A DNA stretch of 64,000 bases from Falsiroseomonas frigidaquae (lineage in GTDB: Bacteria; Pseudomonadota; Alphaproteobacteria; Acetobacterales; Acetobacteraceae): the NCBI RefSeq assembly GCF_012163145.1, contig NZ_JAAVTX010000004.1:434001-498000 (forward strand), in the 5' to 3' direction. The position numbers and the translations under genes were made by a program. Under the pieces are notes generated by a model. The model was not told the DNA's origin and made no database searches. It saw only the letters and a list, made by a program, of their open reading frames with translations. Shown piece after piece: positions 35,517 through 44,352 of the stretch (within the stretch, counting starts at the first letter, position 1; each line of letters starts with the position of its first letter).

Positions 35517-35794
35517 TCCTGCGGCGCCCTCATTCTGCCCTACCGCACCGACCGCGGCATCGGCTGACACGGGGCGTGGAAGTCGCGCCGCCCTGGACCG
35601 TCGCTTTCCTGGCACGTGACGAGGCGGTGCGGCTGCCCTGCGCCTGTCGGGTCCGCACCATTGGGCGGCGCGATCTGGTTGCGCTGGTGGGCCAGGGTGA
35701 ACGCCTGCATCTGCTCAGGCTGCGGCGCGAGCTGTGGTGCTCGCGGTGCGGCGAACCGCCTATGGTCGGGTGGGGGCGTCCTGCGACTGCGTAA
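35513..35794 (+). CDS. Small cysteine-rich, zinc-ribbon-like protein
   Basis: A 93-residue protein starting at GTG 35513, overlapping the previous stop by four bases (GTGA). Four cysteines in the pattern CACR and then CSRCGEP, about 30 residues apart, resemble small zinc-binding proteins common in alphaproteobacterial prophages. Arginine-rich segments lie between. Function is unknown; binding of nucleic acid is a guess from charge. Confidence 0.5.
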   Translation: MILRRPHSALPHRPRHRLTRGVEVAPPWTVAFLARDEAVRLPCACRVRTIGRRDLVALVGQGERLHLLRLRRELWCSRCGEPPMVGWGRPATA

Positions 35795-35904
35795 GCATGA
35801 TGGAACGAGTTGCTAGGAGCAGTGTCCAGACCAAATGACATAGCCCGGTATGCAAACGCTCCGAGATCGTTACTCTAAGCGCAAGTGCATCTGGGAACGC
35901 TGAT

Positions 35905-36705
35905 ATGGCGGACATGACTGATCCAGCTCTTGAGATCGCAGAGCTGTGCGAGGGCCTAAGGGGGCAAAATGATAAGTTAATGGGCGACCGCGCCCTAGCT
36001 GCTCAATTCGCTACCGCACCCTGGTCTGTAGAGTTTTTTGAAATATTATTCATTGTCCACCGACGAATGGACCAAATTGTGGAGTTGGTCGATGGTCTTG
36101 GCTTAAATCCTAGCATCTTGGCCGAAGCAAAGGCCCATGTGTCGACGGTAAAACTTGCGTTCAGTCAGGATGGTTTACGCAACCCATGGGTCCATGCGAA
36201 AAACTCATATCTGACACCGGCGACAGTTACTCCCATAAAATTCCTGTCGCCAGTTCTCCAGCCAAGGTACGGCTACGTACGGCTTACAGATGCTGAAATC
36301 GAAGAACTACTAGGCGAAGTTAATTTACTTATTGAGTGGCTGTCTGAGCATCAGCTTCGCGAGCAAGATTTTTTCCGGGCGTCGATCATTGAGGGGCTTC
36401 TGGTCTTTCGCTTTCGTCTGGAGCGACTGCGATGGTTGGGCTGGGGTTACTCGCTGCAGGCGCTGCGAGAAGTGATAGCTGCTTATCTTGCGCTGCATGG
36501 ACATGTGAACCTTGAGGCTGAGCCACTTACTGACGCAATGTTGCGAAAGGTAGCTGCCTACGTCGGGCGGGTGGTCAAAGCCGCCCAATTCGTGAAGGAC
36601 ACCGCGGAGACTGGCCAGTTCATGCTACAGGCGTACGGCGCCATTACGCTGATCTCCCAAGGAAAAGAGACGATCGCTGGCTTGCTTAGCTATGGCGGGG
36701 ACTAG
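35905..36705 (+). CDS. Low-GC orphan gene, helical protein of unknown function
   Basis: A 266-residue, mostly helical soluble protein with no signal peptide. Segments include FFEILFIVHRRMDQIVELVD, EIEELLGEVNLLIEWLS and FRFRLERLRWLGWGY. A hydrophobic stretch GAITLISQGKETIAGLL closes the protein. GC content is near one half, far below the surrounding DNA of roughly two thirds or more, and codon use differs, so the gene was probably acquired recently. I recognise no family. As the sole intact cargo-sized gene in a satellite-like island, a defence or interference role is plausible but untested. Confidence 0.75.
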   Translation: MADMTDPALEIAELCEGLRGQNDKLMGDRALAAQFATAPWSVEFFEILFIVHRRMDQIVELVDGLGLNPSILAEAKAHVSTVKLAFSQDGLRNPWVHAKNSYLTPATVTPIKFLSPVLQPRYGYVRLTDAEIEELLGEVNLLIEWLSEHQLREQDFFRASIIEGLLVFRFRLERLRWLGWGYSLQALREVIAAYLALHGHVNLEAEPLTDAMLRKVAAYVGRVVKAAQFVKDTAETGQFMLQAYGAITLISQGKETIAGLLSYGGD

Positions 36706-36789
36706 CGCGCCACCTTGTCTGGCACGTCGAGTTGACCCGCTGAACACAGCCCTCCTAGGACCTTGGCTCTCCCTGCCGGCGTTAATGGA

Positions 36790-36978
36790 TTAAGCGGTTC
36801 GGGTACCCTGCATCCGGGCCAGCGCTGTGAGGTCGCGCACTAGGATCCGGGCCGGCAGGCTCTCGGCCTCCATCAAATCGTCGGCCGGCAGGTCCACCGT
36901 GATGACGCGGCCTTCGCCTGTGCGCCGGCTAGGGTTTGTCGCGGACGTGGCTGCGACCAGCCCGCGCAGATCGACCAA
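36790..36978 (-). CDS. Uncertain small open frame
   Basis: A 62-residue frame starting at TTG (VDLRGLVAATSA, later ITVDLPADDLMEAESLPARI). The same frame stays open upstream to 37197 without an ATG or GTG, adding text such as QRALRVEGRACSARL that also looks protein-like. It may be the tail of a decayed gene rather than a functional one. No family is recognised. Confidence 0.3.
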   Translation of the reverse strand: MVDLRGLVAATSATNPSRRTGEGRVITVDLPADDLMEAESLPARILVRDLTALARMQGTRTA

Positions 36979-37200
36979 GCGAGCCGAGCACGCCCTTCCT
37001 TCGACCCGGAGGGCGCGCTGGTTCGGTTGCTCCCCCCGGCAGCGGTAGGCCAGGCAGAGGTGGACTACCCGGTGGGTGCGCCGCGGATCCGCTGCCGCAC
37101 CGCCTGTATTTTCACCGTCACCTAGCTGCGCCGCGGGGTGTCCAATTAACGCGCTCGCCGACGCGTCGCCGCTGATCCTGGTTGCGGCTGCAGCCCATCA

Positions 37201-37390
37201 ACCAGCACCGCCCGTGCCCGCTCCGCCTCGGCCAGCGCCGCAGCCTCACGGAGTGAGCGCCGGCGCCGGCCGGTGCCAATAGCACCGGGGCCAAGCGCCC
37301 GAGCGCGGTCGCGGCTCGAATCGTCTGGTGGATCTGGCGGGCATCGGGCAGGGGCGTGAGGGCTGCATCCGTTGGGCGCTGGCATCTTCG
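37201..37390 (-). pseudogene. Decayed copy of the small gene at 33773-34021
   Basis: The plus-strand sequence aligns with 33790-34050 over both ends: for example GCCTCGGCCAGCGC, GCCGGCGCCGGCC and GGGGCCAAGCGC recur in order. The copy has lost about 60-70 bp covering the LNREGVPTRRGG region, and its start codon position reads ACG instead of ATG. It is in the same orientation as the parent, so the two form diverged direct repeats about 3.3 kb apart. Confidence 0.65.
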
Positions 37391-37638
37391 CGGGCAGATA
37401 TCTCGGCGCTGCCTCTACTGGCCCACTCCGCCTGCCCTCCCGCCAGCGGCTCCGGCGCAGCCGGAACGGCAATTCAGGTCGCGCCGACTGATCTTTGGCG
37501 ATTCCAGCGAGATCACCGTCTTGGACCGTGCTGATTTGACGGATGAATCGCGGATAAAGCTAGCAAATTCAATAACTTGACGGAGGCGCGTTGCTGCGGC
37601 TGACTGCCCGCGCCGATACCCGGCAAGGAGCAAGACCT

Positions 37639-37926
37639 GTGAGCGACCAGAACACCGCACCGCACACCTTCCCGAACCTTCCCGCTATTCTTCGGCGCCT
37701 GCGCGACGCGGGCATCGGGGAGGATCTGCAGGAGGTCGTCCGCCTGGCAGTCACGCACGTGGGCAATGAGGCGGATGGAGCGCACCGCTTCCTAGATGGT
37801 GCCGGCCTGACCATGATTGACCTGCCGGGCCGGCGCCGCGCACTGGTCCTGGTGGATCCCAGCGAGATTACATTCGGCCGGACGCATGAGGGCGAGCAGT
37901 GCGACGAGTCCGACTTGCTGCACTGA
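37639..37926 (+). CDS. Small hypothetical protein
   Basis: A 95-residue protein starting at GTG 37639 with AAGGAG eight bases upstream, a strong ribosome site that decides the start. The sequence (FPNLPAILRRLRDAGIGEDL, VVRLAVTHVGNEADGAHRFL, then ALVLVDPSEITFG) suggests a small alpha/beta fold. No family is recognised. It is flanked by non-coding DNA on the left and converges with the minus-strand membrane gene at 38009. Confidence 0.6.
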   Translation: MSDQNTAPHTFPNLPAILRRLRDAGIGEDLQEVVRLAVTHVGNEADGAHRFLDGAGLTMIDLPGRRRALVLVDPSEITFGRTHEGEQCDESDLLH

Positions 37927-38008
37927 CCGAACCGCCTAGCGGAAGAAGATGGTTTGCAGATCGGGAGGCGGCGGCCGGCGCGTCCCGCCGCCGCTTCCCG
38001 AGACAGCC

Positions 38009-38305
38009 TCAGCAGTCAATCGGCCTATGCGGCGCGCATCCGGTGCCGATGCCAAGCAACCCGCCCACGACGGCAACACCAGCGAGCACGGCGCAGACGA
38101 ACACGGCGAGGTCGATGCCCTTCGTGGCACCAAACATCCTGCGGAGGAAGCTACCGCCTTTGGTATCGGCCCAACCCGATGCCGCACCGGTGGCCAAAAC
38201 GAGTAGGGCGAAGCCGCTGAAGAAGTGGGCGGGGTAGGCGTCCATGATCCTGAACAGCCCCAAAAGGGCGATAAGCATCGCGACGTAGAGGGATATCCCG
38301 AGCAC
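38009..38305 (-). CDS. Hypothetical three-helix membrane protein
   Basis: A 98-residue protein starting at GTG 38305 with GAGG upstream. Three hydrophobic helices are clear: SLYVAMLIALLGLFRIM, FFSGFALLVLATGAASG and IDLAVFVCAVLAGVAVVGGL. A short basic loop (FLRRMFGATKG) lies between the second and third. The family is unknown. The palindrome cluster at 38404-38481 stands about 100 bp upstream, so its expression may be tied to the island's replication control. Confidence 0.6.
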   Translation of the reverse strand: MLGISLYVAMLIALLGLFRIMDAYPAHFFSGFALLVLATGAASGWADTKGGSFLRRMFGATKGIDLAVFVCAVLAGVAVVGGLLGIGTGCAPHRPIDC

Positions 38306-38403
38306 GGGGCGCCTCGAACCAGGTCCGCGGGCATGCGATTACGTTCGGCGCGACTTCGCAACGACACGGGCCGACATGCTATTTTTTACGATGACACATG
38401 CCC

Positions 38404-38481
38404 CGGATATCCGCGGATAATCCGGAATCCTCCGGCAGGGGTAAGGGCGGACGGAGCGGATATATCCCTAGGGGATATCCG
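38404..38481. repeat. Cluster of four GGATAT palindromes, candidate iterons
   Basis: Four boxes lie within 78 bp: CGGATATCCG (38404-38413), CGGATAATCCG (38414-38424), GGATATATCC (38458-38467) and GGATATCCG (38473-38481). Each is palindromic at its core. An AT-rich stretch (TATTTTTTACG around 38379-38389) adjoins on the left. They sit in the 253-bp gap between the replication gene's 3' end and the membrane gene's 5' end. Binding by the replication protein or a regulator is inferred. Confidence 0.65.
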
Positions 38482-38558
38482 CCCTCCGCACCCCCGATCC
38501 GGTCCAAGGGCCTAATTGATGGAAGGCCCCTGCCCGGACCGGGAAAGGGCGCGCCGCG

Positions 38559-40613
38559 CTAGACCGTCGCACCCACGGGCCAGACCCAGCCGTCGCGCAT
38601 CCCGATGTGGCCGGCATCCCGGAGCGACGCGAGCGCATCTCGGAGCACTCGCTTTCGGCTTTCCGGCTTGGCGGCGGTCGATACATGCCGGCTCTCGCAC
38701 TCCGCTCGAATCCGGGCATCCGGGACCGCGGCCATTCCGCCGGCGTCCACTCCGGCCGGAGCCACCCCCTCCGCCGCTGCCAGCTCGGTGATGACCGAAA
38801 GCACCGCGGCGGCGGTCCTTGGCAGATTCGCCTTTGCCGAAACCGGCGCATTGGACGGCTCCGCGATGCAGGTCCGAAGCGGATCGCCATCTTCGTCCAT
38901 GCCCAATTCGACGGACCGCAGCCGGAACGCCAGCCGGCGCCCGTCCTCGTCATCCTTCGCCGCTTCGATCGTCGCCACGCTGGGGTCGGCGCCAGTGCCC
39001 TTCTCCACCTTCACGATAAGGTCCGCTGCGGCGGCCAACGCGCCCGACCCGCGCAGGTCTCCGCCGTCCTTCCTGCCGTGGTGTATGACCAGGACGTGGG
39101 CACCCGTCTCGGCGCGCAGCGTGTCGAGGTTAGCGACGAAGCCGTTCATGTCTTGCGCCGTGTTCTCGTCGCCGCCGCCGAACGTGCGGGCGAGGGTGTC
39201 GATGACGATCAGGTCCGCCCGCATGGCTTGAGCCGCTTCGGCCAGGTGGGCCAGGTCGTTCCCAGGCGGGCCGATCGTGACAGGCTGCGCGATATACTGG
39301 AACCGGTCAGCGGGATCGCCGGCAGCTCGCCGCAGCGCTTCGGCCCGACCGTTGAACCCGCCCTCGCCCTCGGCCGCGACGTAGAGCACGCGCCGTGGCG
39401 TCTTCACGCGGAAGTCCCAGGCGTCGCGACCTGTCGCGAGACACCAGGCGAGGCGCAGAACAAGGAAGCTCTTGCCGGTCTTCGGTGCACCCCACCAGAT
39501 GGAAAGCTCGCCCCGCGCCAATAGGTGCTTGATGAGGTAGTGCCGCGGCCGCGCATTGGCCGCTTCTGCCACCGTGCGAAGCTGAAGGCGGCCGAACCGC
39601 CCGGCGCTCGCCGCTGCCTCGGCTTGGGCGCGCATCTGCGCGATGACGGGCGCGAACTGGGCGGCCGCATCGCCGTACCAACCGGCCTTCCGGGCAGCGT
39701 GCGCGATATGACGGAAGCCCGCAGAGAAGGGCGGGCTGAAGCCAGAGAACCGCCGCGCCAAGTCCTCGGCGTCTTCGGGCTGGTGCCGTTCCGACCACTC
39801 CGCCCATTGATCCACCGTGCCGCCAGCGGCCTTGATGGCGTGCCCCATGCGGATCCAGCCCTCGCGGCTGCCGTCATTGGGCGCGTGCGCGATGGCCTCG
39901 GCCAGCAATTCGGGAGACGGCGCCAGCAAAGCGGTCTGGTCCGCCTCCGCGCGCCCCCCTGTGTGGAGGGCGGAGGCGCCGGCGGCTTCGGTCCCGATCA
40001 CCGGCGCCACGTCGGCCAGAAAGGCGGCCAGCGCGTCCTCGGTGATGGGCTGCAGGCTGCCCAGCGAAACCCCGTCCAGCGGCGCAGGGCGCCAGCGCAG
40101 CGCCACGCCGGACGGGTGGATGCCGAAGGCCTGGGCCTGCTGCCCGTGCCCCAGCACTTCCACCTTGCCAGCGGCACCCGCCGACACCCGCTTGCCCGGC
40201 TCGCCCTCGGCCGCGCGGTAGAACAAGGCGCGCTTCCCGCTGTTCTCCCGCCAGCGCACCGGCGCCGGGCCGAAGCGCGCGAAGGCCAGGGCCTCGACCC
40301 GTTCCGCGGTAGGCACGTCATCCACGTCGATATCCAGCACGCGCAGCCCGTCACACAGGACGCCCGTGTTCAGCGCGGCCGGATCAGCGGGCCGGCTTGC
40401 GGCCTCGGGCGGGTCCAGCCGCGCCCGCTCCTGCCAGGCCCGGCCGGTGGGCCGCTTCTCTCCCGTGGCCAGGGCGATCGGCCGGAAGCCCTGTGTCCAC
40501 AGCCGGCGCCGCAGCGCGGTGGCGGCCTGTTCGTCTGGAGCGGTCGTCGCCGGCGGCTGTTCAAGATCGCCGATCAGGTCCAGGGCGCAGTTGCCCGCGG
40601 TGCTGGCGGTCAT
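38559..40613 (-). CDS. Prim-pol/RepA-type replication protein (primase-polymerase plus AAA ATPase)
   Basis: A 684-residue fusion. Residues about 30-205 match the bifunctional primase/polymerase fold, with the acidic motif LDIDVDD (93-99) and the HPSG motif (166-169). Residues about 345-560 form a RecA-like ATPase of the RepA hexameric-helicase type, with Walker A GAPKTGKS (375-382) and Walker B LIVID (468-472), then HVLVIHHGRKDGG. The C-terminus resembles a winged-helix region. Such fusions start replication of satellites and small plasmids. It overlaps the upstream small gene by four bases. Confidence 0.85.
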   Translation of the reverse strand: MTASTAGNCALDLIGDLEQPPATTAPDEQAATALRRRLWTQGFRPIALATGEKRPTGRAWQERARLDPPEAASRPADPAALNTGVLCDGLRVLDIDVDDVPTAERVEALAFARFGPAPVRWRENSGKRALFYRAAEGEPGKRVSAGAAGKVEVLGHGQQAQAFGIHPSGVALRWRPAPLDGVSLGSLQPITEDALAAFLADVAPVIGTEAAGASALHTGGRAEADQTALLAPSPELLAEAIAHAPNDGSREGWIRMGHAIKAAGGTVDQWAEWSERHQPEDAEDLARRFSGFSPPFSAGFRHIAHAARKAGWYGDAAAQFAPVIAQMRAQAEAAASAGRFGRLQLRTVAEAANARPRHYLIKHLLARGELSIWWGAPKTGKSFLVLRLAWCLATGRDAWDFRVKTPRRVLYVAAEGEGGFNGRAEALRRAAGDPADRFQYIAQPVTIGPPGNDLAHLAEAAQAMRADLIVIDTLARTFGGGDENTAQDMNGFVANLDTLRAETGAHVLVIHHGRKDGGDLRGSGALAAAADLIVKVEKGTGADPSVATIEAAKDDEDGRRLAFRLRSVELGMDEDGDPLRTCIAEPSNAPVSAKANLPRTAAAVLSVITELAAAEGVAPAGVDAGGMAAVPDARIRAECESRHVSTAAKPESRKRVLRDALASLRDAGHIGMRDGWVWPVGATV

Positions 40614-40945
40614 CGGAGTAGTTCCGCCCGCGCTATCGCTTGGCGTGCCGCAGCCGAGCTCGCTTCCGACAGCAGAATGTTCAGGCCTTCCGCGAGGTGC
40701 TCACGGTCGCGCGATCCGGCGCCAAGGATGGCGCCTGCGACAGCCGCCAGCGACGCGAGGGCTACGCCAACGTCCTCGCCAGTCGCCCGGTCCAAAATGG
40801 CGGTAGCCAGTATATCGCGGCGCGCCACGTAGTCGGGGTGGTCCTTGGGCGGGTTGCGGATCAGGCAGGGGGTGCCCAAACTCGCAAGAAGAGCCGCTTG
40901 GCGGCGAAGATCGGCGGGAGCACCGGGGTTGCGACGGTTGGTCAT
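40610..40945 (-). CDS. Small hypothetical protein coupled to the replication gene
   Basis: A 111-residue protein starting MTNRRNPGAPADLRRQAALL, with an Ala-rich helical C-terminal half (VALASLAAVAGAILGAG, LLSEASSAAARQAIARAELL). Its TGA overlaps the ATG of the prim-pol gene (ATGA), so the two are translated together. Perhaps a replication accessory protein, judged by coupling only. Confidence 0.6.
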   Translation of the reverse strand: MTNRRNPGAPADLRRQAALLASLGTPCLIRNPPKDHPDYVARRDILATAILDRATGEDVGVALASLAAVAGAILGAGSRDREHLAEGLNILLSEASSAAARQAIARAELLR

Positions 40946-41078
40946 GCGGATGAATCTCCACGCGGAGAGCGTCGACGCTTGTTCTGGCGGGGGTCATGCG
41001 CTATTTTGTCACTTGCAAAGTTGACGTAGCGATAGATGCCCCCGCCGGTGAGCAGACATGCTCCCGGCGGCTTTCGTT

Positions 41079-41303
41079 TCAGGTGGCAGCGGAGACGGCG
41101 CGGTTCGCGAGCTCGGCGGCGCGGTGCGGGAAGGTCCGGGCAGAGGCCCATTCCTCGGCGGCCTTCAGCGGATAGACGATGCGGCGTGGGCCGATCCGGG
41201 TCCACGGTGGCCCGTCGCCGGTGACGCGATAGCGCTGGAGGGTGCGGCGCGAGACGCTGAAGCGCTCGGCGAAATCGGCTTCGGACAGGTAGCGGGTGAG
41301 CAT
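41079..41303 (-). CDS. AlpA-like helix-turn-helix regulator / excisionase-type protein
   Basis: A 74-residue protein with the MerR-like winged-helix layout of AlpA and Xis proteins: YLSEADFAERFSVSRRTLQR (helix-turn-helix), then GPPWTRIGPRRIVYPLKAAE and a short helical tail. In P4-like elements such proteins activate the integrase or aid excision. The ATG at 41303 is about nine bases after AGAGGA; another in-frame ATG lies three codons upstream. Confidence 0.75.
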   Translation of the reverse strand: MLTRYLSEADFAERFSVSRRTLQRYRVTGDGPPWTRIGPRRIVYPLKAAEEWASARTFPHRAAELANRAVSAAT

Positions 41304-41406
41304 GGATGCCATTCCTCTCATCGCGGCGCGTGTCGCCGCGTGACAGGAGTGATTGAGCGGCCGGGTCCAATCACCCCCGGTGTTTTGACGGAATTCCGGG
41401 GTTGAC

Positions 41407-42246
41407 TTAGCGGCGCCAGAAAAATCGGATCGCTCGTTTGGTTTGCTCGATTCGCGGCGTGTCGAGTGCGGCAGGATGCGCGAGCGGCAAAAGCAATTTC
41501 ATGGAGTCGAGGAGTCGATCCTCCTGACCGATACGCTGGCGATCTGCTTCATCCAGGGTTCCGACGAGTGCCTTCACGACAATCTCGACCGAGGCCCGAT
41601 GGTCCGGAGTTAGAGCGGCCTTTGCGCGCCCCCACCGCTTCTGGTCCAGATGCACATTGCAAACCTTCAAGATAGCCAGCTCGATTTCGACGTAGCCCTG
41701 GGGAGGCTTCTCGTTCCGCAGGCCGATGCGGCTAAGCCGGTCCATTGCTGTTCCACGAGCATCGTCGTCCTGGGCGCGGGCGCGCGCGTGGAGAGTTTGG
41801 GCCATGGCCGACACCGCCATTACGACGTGAGATCGCGACGCGGGATCCAAGCGCCGGTGCGTCGCTGCGCCCACCGTCAGCAGCTTCGGCAGAGTGCTGC
41901 CGTCACCTAGCCGCCGGACGTTGTGTGCAAGGCTTGCGGCCGCCTTGGCACCGATCGCAGGTGCCAGCAGGTCGACGGCCATGCTCACGGCGCGGCGCGC
42001 TACTTCACCCTGTTCCTCGCCGCCTGCCGCGAGCGCGCCAGCGTCAAGCGGACCTTCGCCCCCCCGCCGGGCAACGGTCGCAAACGCGAGCTGCACCGCG
42101 TCTCGGCCGATCAGGTCGACTACCTCGCCGATCGCCCCCGCTAGCTTGGCAAGGATTTGCTCGGCTCCGGCGCGGCTATCTTGCGGCGCAGGTCCGTCAG
42201 TCGTTGCTGGTTCGGTCACTCGCGCCTTCTGCCGCGCGCTCTGCAT
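41407..42246 (-). CDS. Hypothetical island protein
   Basis: A 279-residue helical protein of unknown family. Features are an N-terminal charged part (AEQILAKLAGAIGEVVDLIG), a middle with SLAHNVRRLGDGSTLPKLL, and a C-terminal half with GYVEIELAILKVCNVHLDQK and RIEQTKRAIRFFWRR. There are no membrane spans. It is placed between the integrase and the AlpA-like gene, all reading leftward, so a regulatory or replication role within the element is possible. Confidence 0.6.
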   Translation of the reverse strand: MQSARQKARVTEPATTDGPAPQDSRAGAEQILAKLAGAIGEVVDLIGRDAVQLAFATVARRGGEGPLDAGALAAGGEEQGEVARRAVSMAVDLLAPAIGAKAAASLAHNVRRLGDGSTLPKLLTVGAATHRRLDPASRSHVVMAVSAMAQTLHARARAQDDDARGTAMDRLSRIGLRNEKPPQGYVEIELAILKVCNVHLDQKRWGRAKAALTPDHRASVEIVVKALVGTLDEADRQRIGQEDRLLDSMKLLLPLAHPAALDTPRIEQTKRAIRFFWRR

Positions 42247-42352
42247 CTGGAAGCGCGGGGCAGCCCGGTGCAGAGGTCCAGGCGTTCGGCGGCCAAACCT
42301 AGCCCCGCTGCGGAACGATATAGGTGCACCGCCTCGACGGTGCGAGCGTCAA

Positions 42353-43702
42353 CTAGGCGCGGCGCCGCTCGGCCAGGACGGCCACGTTGTCCAGCGCGCC
42401 CCTGCCCTCCCCGCACGCCTCCACATGCGCGGCCCATGCCGCGAGCGCGGCCTTTCGCTCCTCAAGGAATTCGCCGCGCTGGTAGATCGCGGCCACGCCG
42501 CGGATCGTGCCCTGCACGTGGTTCAGCAGCCGATCCGCGACGTGCGGCGGGAAGCCGGCGCCAGCCAGCCAGGTGACACCCGAGCGCCGGAAGTCGTGCA
42601 GCACCCAACCCGGCATGGGCTCGGGGGGCAACTGGCCGGCCTTCGCCGCGTCTTCCGCGCGTGCCTCGGCGATGGTCGAGTCTATCTCCCGCTTCACCCA
42701 TGAGTGCGTCGTGATCGGCCGCTTGTCGTCAATGCCGAACACCAGCCGGTCAGCCTTCGGCAATGCAGGCAGGGGCTTGCCGTCCTCGGCGCCGAGCAAT
42801 GCGCGCAGGATCGCCCGGGCCGGCTCTGCCAGATGCACGACATGCGCCTTGCCGTTCTTCGTCCGGGTGCCCGGCTGCGTCCAGGCGGATAGGTCGGGCG
42901 CCACTTCGCCCCAAGCCATCGCGGTGACTTCCTCGCGCCGTGCCAGGGTCAGCAGCGTGAAGCGGACCATCGGGCCGTAGGGCGCCGCCAGCGTGCCGGC
43001 CGCGCGCCAGACGTGCCCGACTTCCTCGGCACCCAGCACACGCTCCCGCGGCACGTCCCTGCCCGGCGCCGGGGCATGTTCCCAGGGGTTCGCCGCGCCC
43101 TCGGGCAGCGTGCCGCGGCGCAGTGCCCATGCCCACATCGCCCGGGCGTAGTCCCGGACCCGGCGCGCGGTCGTCTCGCCGGCCTCGGCAGCTTTGTCCA
43201 CCACGGCGGCGGCGTCACGCCGGCCGATCGCCATGGCCGGCCGGTCCGCGATTGGGCCGAGGTGAAGGCGTAGTCGCGACAGCACATCGCGTTGCGTCGC
43301 CGGCCGAAGCCCGGCCACGTGCTTCTCAGCGTAGAGGTCGACCAGGGACTTCACGGTGAACGCCGCTTCGGCCGCCCGCGCCGCCGCCGCAGCCTCCGCT
43401 TTTACCCGGGCCTCCTCCGCCGCCTCGCGTTCCGCCAAAGGGTCGCGGCCATCCCGTAGGATCCCGCGCAACCGTTCGGCCTTATCACGCGCCTTCGCGG
43501 TGGTGAGTTCGGCGCCAAACGTGCCCAGCACGGCCCGGCGGACACGAGGGCCGAAGCGGTAGTTGAACAGGAAGGTCCGGACACCGCTGGGCTGCACCCG
43601 AACCGTGAAGCCCCGAAGTTCAGAGTCCGTCACCCACAGGTCCTTCTTGCCAGCGGGGCAGGTTAGGGCTGCGACAGTCTTGTCCGTGAGCTTCTGAGGC
43701 AT
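42353..43702 (-). CDS. Site-specific tyrosine recombinase (phage integrase)
   Basis: A 449-residue integrase of the tRNA-targeting, P4-like type. The N-terminal domain (LTDKTVAALTCPAGKKDLWV, GFTVRVQPSGVRTF) is the DUF4102-like arm-binding part; the core-binding part is near 118-215. The catalytic set is complete: Arg255/256 in LTLARREE, His369-x-x-Arg372 in LHDFR, His395 in LLNHVQG and Tyr407 in IYQRG. The ATG at 43702 gives the conserved MPQKLTDKTV start. It stands about 170 bp inside the right attachment site. Confidence 0.95.
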   Translation of the reverse strand: MPQKLTDKTVAALTCPAGKKDLWVTDSELRGFTVRVQPSGVRTFLFNYRFGPRVRRAVLGTFGAELTTAKARDKAERLRGILRDGRDPLAEREAAEEARVKAEAAAAARAAEAAFTVKSLVDLYAEKHVAGLRPATQRDVLSRLRLHLGPIADRPAMAIGRRDAAAVVDKAAEAGETTARRVRDYARAMWAWALRRGTLPEGAANPWEHAPAPGRDVPRERVLGAEEVGHVWRAAGTLAAPYGPMVRFTLLTLARREEVTAMAWGEVAPDLSAWTQPGTRTKNGKAHVVHLAEPARAILRALLGAEDGKPLPALPKADRLVFGIDDKRPITTHSWVKREIDSTIAEARAEDAAKAGQLPPEPMPGWVLHDFRRSGVTWLAGAGFPPHVADRLLNHVQGTIRGVAAIYQRGEFLEERKAALAAWAAHVEACGEGRGALDNVAVLAERRRA

Positions 43703-43875
43703 GGCGGGCGGGCACCTTCGCGGGCACAGTGCGGGCACACTGACGAGGCAGCGTGTGGCGACCAGTGGCCGCTTGCTTCGGTTCGTAATGCCCTTCCCGG
43801 CCCAAAATCAAGCCATTTCGTGTGCCCGCGTCGACAAGTGGCGACCCGTCGCGGCGCATGGCGACTTGGCTTTTT

Positions 43876-43921
<46 letters not shown>

Positions 43922-44352
43922 GATCGGCCCAGGCCGGTGAAGCATCCAGGCGGACGGCTTCGCTCCGCACCGGGCCCAGGGCAATCCAGTCGGCCGGCAT
44001 TGATCTCGTGAATCCCGGCGCCCGCGATGGCCTGGCCTTCAGTGGCACGGCCCGGCCGGCATGAGCCTGAGCCAGCTCCACAACAAGGTCGTCACCTCAC
44101 GCATGCCGCGGGCGACGGACCATTGGCGCTCGCCCTCCGGCCAACGGCGAATGTTTCGAAGTCGATCATTTTTCCGAAAGGCCGGGCGACCACTCTGCCG
44201 GAAACGTCAAATATACCTAAGCGTAAAAACCTGCATCCGGTGCATATTCGCGAATCCCTCTTGCAGTTCGCGAAGAGACATCAATCTTTGAGCTTGCACG
44301 ACTGGATATTTTCCATCACGATCCAGCGAGTATTCAACGGGCGGTCGGTCAC
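43922..44352. other. Non-coding gap right of the island
   Basis: No frame in these 431 bp shows convincing coding character. GC content drops noticeably between about 44150 and 44345. This is the DNA that followed tRNA-Thr before integration, plus the region upstream of the small membrane gene. No reliable promoter was picked out. Confidence 0.5.
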
